64,000 nt of DNA from an uncultured Porphyromonadaceae bacterium (lineage in GTDB: Bacteria; Bacteroidota; Bacteroidia; Bacteroidales; Barnesiellaceae). The DNA lies in NCBI GenBank assembly GCA_900538555.1, contig UPYI01000001.1, forward strand, positions 1 through 64,000. Direction: 5' to 3'. The notes beneath the pieces were generated by a model. That model saw only the letters and a program-made list of their open reading frames with translations. It ran no database searches and had not been told where the DNA came from. The position numbers and the translations under genes are program-made. Positions 49,898 through 58,004 of this stretch are shown one piece after another. Positions within the stretch are counted from its first letter, which is position 1, and every line of letters starts with the position of its first letter.

Positions 49898-52800
49898 ATG
49901 AAACGAAGCCTAAACATCATTCTTAGCTTATGTTTGGCGCTATTCTGCACTCTCCCCAACCGGGCAGAGCAGTCTCGCGGATTAGAGAAAAGTTCGGAAA
50001 CAGCACAGGTACGACAAGATCTGGCAGCCCGTTATCCGGCACTTGTTTCCACCAAACAGAAAAGGGAATCTTCAAAATTGCGAAGTGTAAAACCGTTGAA
50101 TCCGCCGCACAAGGTTGCAAGTGCAGAAGCACCGACTCTTTACGGCTGTATGATCTACAATAACAGTTGGGAAGAGTATGCCGAAGAGTTCGGCGTATAT
50201 TCATTTCCGGCAGCAGCCAATACTTCGTTCACCCCGGTCGAAACCAATTTATGGCTGAGAGCCAACGGTGGAGGTGTGTATGTAAACGGTGTATTTTATT
50301 GCGTCCGCTACATCGTGTACGACAACGAGATTTCTGCGAAACACTTTCTGTCGTTCGACACGGAATCTTGGGAACGGGATATTTTCCAATCGGTGGAGGT
50401 GACCAGCATCGCACTCGATATAACCTACGATCCGGTCTCGCAAAAAGTATTCGGCTGTTTTTATAACGCGAATATGGACGGCTATGTATTCGGAACGATC
50501 AGTCTCACCGATGGTAGCGTTACCCCGATCTGCGATATGGCACAAGGGCTGTATGTTGTCGCAGCTAATGCCAAAGGTGAATTATACGGTATCGGCTCCG
50601 ACGGAAACCTCTATCGGATAGATAAAGAAAACGGTTCACTGACTCTCATCGGCTCGACCGGAGTAAAACCGAAATATATCCAATCCGGCACATTCGATCT
50701 GAGCTCCGGCAAACTGTATTGGGCTGCATCGCTGGACGATGAAAGCAGCGCGTTGTACGAAGTAAATATAACGACCGGTGCGGCAACGTTCATTTCCAAG
50801 TTCGCAAACGATGCCCAGATCACGGGGTTATATACCCTGAGTACGGCAGCTCCTGCCGGTACGCCCGATGTCGTCAGTGATCTGACAGCCGTATTTACCG
50901 AGGCTTCGACATCGGGAAACATCCGGTTTACCTTACCCACAGAGAGTTTTACCGGAGACCCGTTGAGCGGAACGCTCGACTACACCGTCGTATTGGACGG
51001 TACGACTTATCGCGAGGCATCCGGCGCTTGCGGCGAACAGGTTACATTGCCGCTCACTTTGGCGGAGGGTGCGCATTCGGTATCTGTAACCGTCAGCAAT
51101 TCGATCGGAAGCAGCCACGCCGCTACGATCGAATTCTGGGTCGGGACGGATATCCCGGGAAAAGTAAACGACCTGCAATTGTCGCAAACCGACAAAGGGA
51201 TCGTAATCGGATGGAATCCTCCCACACAGGGCGCACACAACGGATACTTGCCCGATGCAACCTATACCTACCGGATCGTACGCCAACCCGATAACCGGAC
51301 ATTAGCGACAGCCCACACCGAAACGACTTATACCGATACGGACGAAATTGTCGCCATCGGGTCTTATTGGTACGAAGTGACCGCCTTCAACGGAACGGAC
51401 TACGGCGTGCCGACATCGACGGAACAGATACAATTGGGATCGGCATTCATTCCGCCCTACCTCAAAAGTTTTGCTGACGGAATGGAACTGAACCCGTTCA
51501 CGGTTATCGATGCAAACAACGACGGAACGACTTGGAGCTACGACCTCACCGAAAAGGCAGCAGCCTACAAATACAGTCCGTCGTTCGATGCCAACGACTG
51601 GTTGATCTCTCCTCCTGTACAGTTGGAACCGGGCAATCTATACGAAGTGTCCTTGAAAGCCCGAAGTGCCGGATATACTGAAAAAATACGGGTAGCATTG
51701 GGCAATGATGCCACAGCAGAGGCAATGACCGTCGAAATCGTTCCGCAAACGGTCGTAGAATCGAGAACAGACATCGAACTGAAAGGATTCGTGCGCATAC
51801 CGGAAAAAGGGAATTACCATATCGGAGTTCAGGCTTGCAGCGAACGGAATCAGTACAATCTGTTCGTCAGTCAGATACAAATCGAAGTTGCGGACGACAA
51901 TATCGAACCGGTCTCGAACCTGACCGTAACAGCCGGTGCACAAGGTGCACTGCGAGCCGAAATCGCATTCACGACTCCGAGTCGCACACTGCTCGGCAAA
52001 CCGCTCGTCTCGCCGCTGACCAAAATAGAATTGTATCGGGAAGAGGTTCTGATCGAAACATTCAACAACCCGGCAACCGGGGTTGCCCTCTCGTATTCCG
52101 ATACGGAAGCGGTACAAGGTATCAACTCGTATAAAGCAATCGCATACAGCGAAGAAGGTATCAGCCAACCTGCCGTTGCCAGTGCTTATATAGGAATAGA
52201 CATCCCGGCAGCAGTTTCCGTCATCCAACTGAACGAAACCGACGGCAAAGCCGTACTGACATGGGAAGCCCCGCAAACCGGAGTGAACGGCGGCTACATC
52301 GATCCGGCTGCTTTGACCTACACAATACAACGCAGCGACGACCGGATATTGGCAGAAGATATTTCGGCATTGACTTATACCGATGCGGATTTGAATACGA
52401 CCGACGGACAAATCTTCGTATATTATGTGATATACGCCCGCTCGACAACCGATCTCGGAGCCGGCGGTATTTCAACCGGAAGAACTTTCGGTTCGCCCTA
52501 CCCCGCTCCGTTCATCGAATCGTTCTCCAATGCTTCTCCGCAAAACAACCCGTGGGTAAGAACCCGAATCAAAGGTGATGGATATTGGGAAATCGCCGAA
52601 ACCGGTACATTCCCCAGTGTGCAACCGCAGGATGCCGACAATGGTCTTATCTCGTTCGTTCCGAACGATGTCGATTGTGCCAGCCGCCTGCACTCGCCGA
52701 AAATCGACATCAGCCAATTGCAGAACCCGATACTGCAATTCTGGGTAAATCATCCGGGAGATAACTCGAAACTGACGATCGACATATCGACCGACGGTTC

Positions 52801-54361
52801 GACATTTACACCGGCTCTGGTGATTGCCAAATCGGAACGGTCGGGACAATGGTCGAAATACCAAATATCCTTGAATTCCTACAAAAATGAACCGTATCTG
52901 ATATTCGGCTTCACCGGCTCGAACGATCTGATACCCGACGACTACAACAAGATTCACGTCGATAACGCCCGGATCGTCGAGCACTTGCCGTACGACCTGT
53001 CAGCTACCGCCATTTCCGGACCGAAGAAACTTGCCGTAGGTGAAAGCGGAACCTATATCGTTTCGATCGAAAATTCAGGTACGGAAGCAGCAGAAGGCTA
53101 TCGCGTAGAGTTGCTTAACGGCAACCGTACCGTTCAATCGACGGAAGGCAACGCCATCGCACCCGAAGGCAAGGCTTCGTTCCCATTCGAATATACGGCT
53201 ACGCTGGACGATACGGAAATCGTATTGACTGCCCGTATCGTATATGCCAACGATCTGGACACGGAAAATAACAGTGTATCGTGTGCTGTCAGCGTCAAGC
53301 AACCGATATATCCGGTTGTAACCGGATTGAAAGGTACTCAAACCGAATCGACGGTACAACTGACGTGGAACGAACCGGACTACCGGAACGGTATCGTAGA
53401 AACAGAGACCGATAATATCGAAAGCTACCGGGCATTCTCCATTTCCGGACTCGGTGCATGGACGTTGATCGACAACGATGGTGCTCCTACTTACGGTTTG
53501 AACGACGGTATGGGTGGAACCATCCAATACGATCATGTGAACGAGCCTATGGCATTCCAAGTCTTCAACCCGTCGGCTATCGAACTGGAAGAACCGTGGG
53601 ACTGCCATTCCGGCTCTCAGATATTGGCTTGCCCTGCCAGCCAAGGTAAAGCGAACGACGACTGGCTGATCTCGCCCGAAATATCGGCAACGCACAAAGA
53701 TATTTCGTTCTACGCCAAGAGCGTCACTTCCGAGTATGGATTGGAGCGTTTCGAAGTGCTGTACTCCAATAGCGGCAAAGAGATCGAAGATTTCATCTCC
53801 ATTATGCCCGACGCACCGGAAGAAGCTCCGCTCGAATGGACGTTGTTCGCTTACGAATTGCCGGCAAGTGCCAAATACTTCGCGATCCGTTGCGTATCGG
53901 ACGACCAGTTTATCCTGTTGCTCGACGATATTTGCTATGCTCCGGCAGGCGCCACAATCGAAATGTTGGAACTGATCGGATATAACGTGTACCGGAATGG
54001 CGAGAAACTGACCTCGCAACCGATACCGGAAAAAGAATATACCGATACTCCGGCTGAAAACGGTACATATACGTATAAAGTAACTGCCGTTTACGACAAA
54101 GGCGAGTCGGCTTATTCGAAAGCCGTATCGATCGACATCACCTCCGGAATCCGGGAAATCGGACAAACGGGTATCACGGTCTACTCTGCCGACGGACAAG
54201 TCGTAATCATGAATGCCGAGAACACGCCTATCGAAATCTTCACCGTAGAAGGGCGCATGCTCCGGCAAACGACCGGCGACACCGTTATCCGTATTTCGGT
54301 ACCGGCAGGAACGTATATCGTACGTGCCGGTAATGTTTACCGCAAGGTCATGGTGAAATAA
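49898..54361 (+). CDS. Large T9SS-secreted protein with fibronectin III-like and cleaved-adhesin (choice-of-anchor J) domains
   Basis: 1,487 aa from ATG 49898 (MKRSLNIILSLCLALFCTLP), signal peptide to about residue 27. Residues about 60-330 form a beta-propeller-like domain (GCMIYNNSWEEYAEEF, LYRIDKENGSLTLIGSTG). Several fibronectin III-type repeats follow (GIVIGWNPPTQGAHNGYLPD, AVLTWEAPQTGVNGGY, QLTWNEPDYRNG). Cleaved-adhesin/choice-of-anchor J units show as GMELNPFTVIDANNDGTTWS and DDWLISPEISAT. The end (about 1405-1487) is a type A sorting domain: TGITVYSADGQVVIMNAENT, then VPAGTYIVRAGNVYRKVMVK. Likely a surface adhesin or host-glycan-related protein; no protease motif was seen. Driven by the repeat promoter. 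Confidence 0.9.
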   Translation: MKRSLNIILSLCLALFCTLPNRAEQSRGLEKSSETAQVRQDLAARYPALVSTKQKRESSKLRSVKPLNPPHKVASAEAPTLYGCMIYNNSWEEYAEEFGVYSFPAAANTSFTPVETNLWLRANGGGVYVNGVFYCVRYIVYDNEISAKHFLSFDTESWERDIFQSVEVTSIALDITYDPVSQKVFGCFYNANMDGYVFGTISLTDGSVTPICDMAQGLYVVAANAKGELYGIGSDGNLYRIDKENGSLTLIGSTGVKPKYIQSGTFDLSSGKLYWAASLDDESSALYEVNITTGAATFISKFANDAQITGLYTLSTAAPAGTPDVVSDLTAVFTEASTSGNIRFTLPTESFTGDPLSGTLDYTVVLDGTTYREASGACGEQVTLPLTLAEGAHSVSVTVSNSIGSSHAATIEFWVGTDIPGKVNDLQLSQTDKGIVIGWNPPTQGAHNGYLPDATYTYRIVRQPDNRTLATAHTETTYTDTDEIVAIGSYWYEVTAFNGTDYGVPTSTEQIQLGSAFIPPYLKSFADGMELNPFTVIDANNDGTTWSYDLTEKAAAYKYSPSFDANDWLISPPVQLEPGNLYEVSLKARSAGYTEKIRVALGNDATAEAMTVEIVPQTVVESRTDIELKGFVRIPEKGNYHIGVQACSERNQYNLFVSQIQIEVADDNIEPVSNLTVTAGAQGALRAEIAFTTPSRTLLGKPLVSPLTKIELYREEVLIETFNNPATGVALSYSDTEAVQGINSYKAIAYSEEGISQPAVASAYIGIDIPAAVSVIQLNETDGKAVLTWEAPQTGVNGGYIDPAALTYTIQRSDDRILAEDISALTYTDADLNTTDGQIFVYYVIYARSTTDLGAGGISTGRTFGSPYPAPFIESFSNASPQNNPWVRTRIKGDGYWEIAETGTFPSVQPQDADNGLISFVPNDVDCASRLHSPKIDISQLQNPILQFWVNHPGDNSKLTIDISTDGSTFTPALVIAKSERSGQWSKYQISLNSYKNEPYLIFGFTGSNDLIPDDYNKIHVDNARIVEHLPYDLSATAISGPKKLAVGESGTYIVSIENSGTEAAEGYRVELLNGNRTVQSTEGNAIAPEGKASFPFEYTATLDDTEIVLTARIVYANDLDTENNSVSCAVSVKQPIYPVVTGLKGTQTESTVQLTWNEPDYRNGIVETETDNIESYRAFSISGLGAWTLIDNDGAPTYGLNDGMGGTIQYDHVNEPMAFQVFNPSAIELEEPWDCHSGSQILACPASQGKANDDWLISPEISATHKDISFYAKSVTSEYGLERFEVLYSNSGKEIEDFISIMPDAPEEAPLEWTLFAYELPASAKYFAIRCVSDDQFILLLDDICYAPAGATIEMLELIGYNVYRNGEKLTSQPIPEKEYTDTPAENGTYTYKVTAVYDKGESAYSKAVSIDITSGIREIGQTGITVYSADGQVVIMNAENTPIEIFTVEGRMLRQTTGDTVIRISVPAGTYIVRAGNVYRKVMVK

Positions 54362-54386
54362 ACACACTCTATTCAACCCAAACCGC

Positions 54387-54428
54387 AAGGGGTTGTGTCG
54401 AAATGAAATTTTCGATGCAACCCCTTTT
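54387..54428 (+). terminator. Long hairpin terminator, family 'GGGGTTG...TCGAAA'
   Basis: AAGGGGTTGTGTCGAAA pairs with TTTCGATGCAACCCCTT and is followed by TT, 26 bp after the stop of the large gene. Confidence 0.8.
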
Positions 54429-54833
54429 CGGTGCGTAAGAATGTCTTCCTGCATGCCTGTTCCACCCTACCGAGGAGGAATAACAAATGCTAAAAAACAA
54501 AAATTACACCCTATTCAAGAACAAAAAGAGTAGTTTTGTAATATATAAATACAGATATACAAATAGATACGATCCGAGTTCAAAATCGGTAAGGAATAAA
54601 AACTATACGTTTTGTACCAAAAAAAACACATGACGAAACAGAATATTTGTTTATATTTGCAACAGATAATGCGAATCGTGGGCAAATGCCAAGTTACTTG
54701 GAAAACACGGAATGCGGTTTCGCCTTGCACAAGCATGACATCCCCATATCCGAGAGTATGCTCAAAAAGAATTTATGTTTATGCCATGAGATGTACATTA
54801 TTTATAATCGTTTAACCCATAAATTTTTTCAAC
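54429..54833 (+). other. Intergenic region and long leader of the beta-helix gene
   Basis: TATATTTG at 54652-54659 is a likely -7 box, giving a leader of about 170 nt. It includes GGAATGCGGT at 54709-54718, shared with elements at 41.4 and 56.3 kb. Short frames here have no protein-like character. Confidence 0.45.
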
Positions 54834-56048
54834 ATGAAAAAGACTTTACTTTTTGCAGCCGCTCTGTTTACAGTAGCAGGTTTTAACGCACAGGCAGAAG
54901 TAGTAGCCGACGGCGCAGCCCTGAAAGCAGCTATCGAAGCCGGAAGCGGAGACTTAGTATTTGAATTAGGCGAAGGTTCGTTCGAAGCCGACAGTATCGC
55001 AACTCCTCTTGCCGTTACTTCCGTTACGGTAAAAGGTGCAGGTGCAGACAAAACATTCATCAAAGCCAGCAACAACGGTTTCATCCGTCCGGCAGCCGAA
55101 ACTTCGGGATTGAACATCCACGTAGAAGGCATCACTTTCCAAACAGATAAAGAACTGAACTCGGAAGGTTACATCTTCAACTTCTCTGCCAAAGCATCTT
55201 TGGGCGACATCGTTATCGAAAATTGTGGGGCTTCTCACACTCGCGGTATCGTTCGTACGCAAGGTGACGGCGTTATCACGATCAATAGCCTGACGATCAA
55301 CAATACGGTGATCAACCACTTCGGAGACTACGGTATGGTAAATATCGCCGGCGACAAAGGACACTCTGTCGTAACGTTGAAAATTACCAACTCGACGATC
55401 GCTCACCAATATGCAGAAAGCAGCGGTGCTCCGAAATATGCCGATGTAATCACGACTAAATCAGCCGGAACTTACACCAACTTCTATTTCAACAACAATA
55501 CCGTACACGATATTATCAACAACACAGGCAAATACCTCGCTAACTTCGGTAAAGATGCCGGAGGTACGGCACAACCGCTCACCGGTGTAATGGAATTCTG
55601 CAACAACTTGTTCGGTACGGTAAAAGAACTGAAAGTTTTCTCGAAAGTTCCGCAAAACGGTACGCCGGCTTACGAAACATTCAAAAAAGAAAACAACTAC
55701 CACTCTACCGAATTCGGTCCGAACAACACGGATGTAACCGGTGCTAAACACGGTTTCACGACTACCGGTCTGACTACGGCAGAAATGTTCGCAGGCATCG
55801 AAAACGACGACTTCACTCCGAAAGCAGGCGAAGCATGGTCGGCATTCGGCGATCCGCGCTGGACTGCAACTACTCCCGATCCGGGTAGCGTAGAAGGTTC
55901 GGTTTCCGACAGCAAAGTTGTCGTTGCTACCGAATACTACGACATGAAAGGTGTTCGTCAATATGCAGCCGAAGAAGGTTTGTTTATCGTAAAACAAATC
56001 ATGGAAGACGGTTCTGTTCGCGTAAGCAAAATTTCCGTAAGAAAATAA
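54834..56048 (+). CDS. Secreted parallel beta-helix protein (DUF4957/DUF5123-like) with T9SS-like tail
   Basis: 404 aa, signal peptide to about residue 21 (ends AQAE). Residues about 45-250 show right-handed beta-helix repeats with Asn ladders (LNIHVEGITFQTDKELNSEG, ITINSLTINNTVINHFGDYG, VVTLKITNSTIAHQY), like pectate-lyase-fold proteins of Bacteroidales (DUF4957/DUF5123). No lyase catalytic Lys/Asp set could be confirmed. The C-terminus (EYYDMKGVRQYAAEEGLFIV, VRVSKISVRK) has the sorting-tail form. Probably surface exposed and glycan-related. Ends at a strong terminator. Confidence 0.8.
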   Translation: MKKTLLFAAALFTVAGFNAQAEVVADGAALKAAIEAGSGDLVFELGEGSFEADSIATPLAVTSVTVKGAGADKTFIKASNNGFIRPAAETSGLNIHVEGITFQTDKELNSEGYIFNFSAKASLGDIVIENCGASHTRGIVRTQGDGVITINSLTINNTVINHFGDYGMVNIAGDKGHSVVTLKITNSTIAHQYAESSGAPKYADVITTKSAGTYTNFYFNNNTVHDIINNTGKYLANFGKDAGGTAQPLTGVMEFCNNLFGTVKELKVFSKVPQNGTPAYETFKKENNYHSTEFGPNNTDVTGAKHGFTTTGLTTAEMFAGIENDDFTPKAGEAWSAFGDPRWTATTPDPGSVEGSVSDSKVVVATEYYDMKGVRQYAAEEGLFIVKQIMEDGSVRVSKISVRK

Positions 56049-56075
56049 TAACGGGTCTATCCTATCCGTTGAGAC

Positions 56076-56106
56076 AAGGAGCTGTGTTCGCACAGCTCCT
56101 TTTTTT
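56076..56106 (+). terminator. Rho-independent terminator
   Basis: AAGGAGCTGTG-TTCG-CACAGCTCCTT with a UUCG tetraloop and seven T. Confidence 0.92.
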
Positions 56107-56145
56107 ATGGCTACGGAAACACTAAAAATATAACAGCCCAACACA

Positions 56146-56194
56146 TGGACTGCCCCCCCAAAAAAGTCGGACTAATCACTTTGGGCGTGGAACT
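56146..56194. mobile_element. Possible insertion-sequence end remnant
   Basis: TGGACTGCCCCCCCAAAAAA resembles terminal repeats of IS3/IS150-type elements in Bacteroidota; an imperfect inverted partner (ACTTTGGGCGTGGA) follows within 30 bp. No transposase frame remains. Low confidence. Confidence 0.25.
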
Positions 56195-56232
56195 CAAAAA
56201 TGGCGATCGTTGAAAAAAAGAAAAGGAGTATG

Positions 56233-56279
56233 GGCATTGAATCTGTCCGCCGGCATACCCGACACAAAGATTCAATGCC
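56233..56279. repeat. 12-bp inverted repeat
   Basis: GGCATTGAATCT/AGATTCAATGCC with a 23-nt loop. No U-tract. Unknown role. Confidence 0.6.
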
Positions 56280-56295
56280 ACCGGATAAAATAAAA

Positions 56296-56373
56296 GGAAT
56301 GCGGTGCGACGTATCCGATTGTTTCCGGACGATTTCTCCCGGTGACGGATTCCAATCTGTCGTACCGCATTCC
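56296..56373. repeat. GGAATGCGGT inverted-repeat element (78 bp)
   Basis: Arms GGAATGCGGTGCGAC and GTCGTACCGCATTCC match at 14 of 15 positions. The left arm is identical to the 15-mer at 41436-41450. MITE-like size, no coding sequence. Confidence 0.65.
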
Positions 56374-56442
56374 CGTTTCTTTACTCAATACGATATGTGA
56401 AAGGATGCCCTATGCCCGGCATAGGTGTAGATTGTTTTAATA

Positions 56443-56597
56443 ACTGATGCCATGCCTCGGCATAATCGGTCCAAGTTTTTCTCTTGACCGCTTCTGCTCT
56501 CGGCTTGCTGTTGATTTTCATAATAAACGCTGCGCCTCGGCATAATCCGTTCAAGTTTCTCTTGACCGCTTCTGCTCTCGGCTTGCTGTTGATTTTA
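56443..56597 (-). repeat. Two tandem copies of the dispersed repeat overlapping the efflux gene end
   Basis: Two copies 80 bp apart (CTCGGCATAATC at 56457 and 56537). Each has TTCAAG or TCCAAG...CTTGACC, GCTTCTGCTCTCGGCTTGC and TGTTGATTTT. The second copy covers the stop and last 14-15 codons of the outer-membrane factor gene (minus strand). Confidence 0.88.
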
Positions 56598-58002
56598 GAT
56601 TTGGCAAATCGACTTCCCAGCCTCCGCCCAAAGCCTTGTACAAATGCACCAAGGCGATGTGTTCGTCGCGGATAGCATTCCCCAAGCCGATCTGCGCATC
56701 GAAATAGCGACGCTGGGCATCCAATACATCGAGGTAATTAATCACACCGTTGATGTATTGCAACTGAGCCAGATCGACATAACTCTTTGCCGCGCGTTCC
56801 AGATTGCGTTTCAACTTGCACGACTCTTTCAAGTTGTTGTACGATATGATTGCATCGTTTACTTCCTTAAACACGGTCAGTACCTTCTTCTGATACCGAT
56901 AGCATTCCTGTTCGTATGCCGCCTGCTCTGCCCGATACTGCGCCTGTTTCTTGCCAGCCATAAAAATCGGAGTTGCCAGATTCGCCGCCAAGAAGGCATA
57001 AGGCGACTCGAACAAGGTCGTGACCTTGCCATCTTCTACACCGAATGCACCGGTAAGCGACAAGCGGGGAAAACGATCGGTATATGCCATGCCTACTTTG
57101 GCGTTTGCCGCCATCAAGGCTTGCTCGGCAGCCTGCACATCGGGACGGCGTTTCAACAATTCGGAAGGCAATCCGACCGGTAATTCTCCGTCCCACACCG
57201 GTTCGGACGACATTACGCCACGCGCCACCGCCGTAGGATATTCTCCTGCCAGCAAAGCTATTTCACTCTCTTTCAGAGCTATCCGACGTTCCAGATCGGG
57301 GATCAGCGAAGAGGTACTCGCCAACTCCACCTGAGCCTGTTGATACGAGGTTTCGGAGGTAAGTCCGCCTTCGAACCGTAGTTTCGCCTGATGCACCGCT
57401 TCCTTGCGGGTTGCATAAGTACGGCGTACGATCTTCAATTCATTATCCAACGCCACCAACTCGCAATAGGCTTGTGCCACATCCGCCACCAAAGTCATCT
57501 GCAAAGCCCGCTGAGCCTCAACCGTCTGTAAATATTCGGCAATACCTTTTCGCCGTGCCCAACGAAGATTCCCCCACAGGTCGATCTCCCAGTTCAACCG
57601 TACTTTTACACCGAACTCATCGTCGGGAGAGAAAGATCCGCCGCCATAGGCTTCGTATTCCCGCTCGGCTCCGACTGTTCCGGAAAGCTGAGGCAACAGA
57701 TTCGCCAGATCGATACGCTTGCGTGCCGCCATTTCCTTAATTCTCGAAACGGCAATCTGCATATCCTTATTGTAATCGAGCGTCTTGCGAATCAACGCCT
57801 GCAAGGTAGAATCGGAATAGAGTGTCCACCATTTCATATCCGCCATTGTGAGCGAATCGGTATATCCGCCGATCGTTTCGGGCAAATTCAGTTCGGGGCG
57901 TGTATAACGCTTGCCGAGTACACAGGAAGTTGCACCCAACAGAATCGCACAGCAGAGGCATCCCAACAACCACAGCCTACCTTTGAAATCAGACTTCTTC
58001 AT
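56551..58002 (-). CDS. RND efflux outer-membrane factor (TolC/NodT family lipoprotein)
   Basis: 483 aa from ATG 58002 (MKKSDFKGRLWLLGCLCCAI); a GTG at 58008 overlapping the pump stop (GTGA) is an alternative. Lipoprotein signal with ATSC near residue 26. OMF repeats: RKRIDLANLLPQLSGTVGAE, LNWEIDLWGNLRWARRKGIA, LTGAFGVEDGKVTTLFESPY and LAQLQYINGVINYLDVLDAQ. The normal family end is LPNLK; here KSTASREQKRSRET follows, encoded by the intergenic repeat. Forms the outer channel of the pump encoded upstream. Confidence 0.92.
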   Translation of the reverse strand: MKKSDFKGRLWLLGCLCCAILLGATSCVLGKRYTRPELNLPETIGGYTDSLTMADMKWWTLYSDSTLQALIRKTLDYNKDMQIAVSRIKEMAARKRIDLANLLPQLSGTVGAEREYEAYGGGSFSPDDEFGVKVRLNWEIDLWGNLRWARRKGIAEYLQTVEAQRALQMTLVADVAQAYCELVALDNELKIVRRTYATRKEAVHQAKLRFEGGLTSETSYQQAQVELASTSSLIPDLERRIALKESEIALLAGEYPTAVARGVMSSEPVWDGELPVGLPSELLKRRPDVQAAEQALMAANAKVGMAYTDRFPRLSLTGAFGVEDGKVTTLFESPYAFLAANLATPIFMAGKKQAQYRAEQAAYEQECYRYQKKVLTVFKEVNDAIISYNNLKESCKLKRNLERAAKSYVDLAQLQYINGVINYLDVLDAQRRYFDAQIGLGNAIRDEHIALVHLYKALGGGWEVDLPNLKSTASREQKRSRET

Positions 58003-58004
58003 AT

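Noticed and set aside
53075..54454. 459-codon minus-strand frame opposite the large T9SS protein
   Set aside because: Antisense shadow of a clear gene; no protein family and no promoter.
54647..54886. 79-codon frame ahead of the beta-helix gene
   Set aside because: Overlaps the leader and start of a well-supported gene and has no signal or domain.
56200..56400. 66-codon frame as an IS3 orfA
   Set aside because: Sequence does not resemble a transposase HTH and overlaps two inverted repeats.
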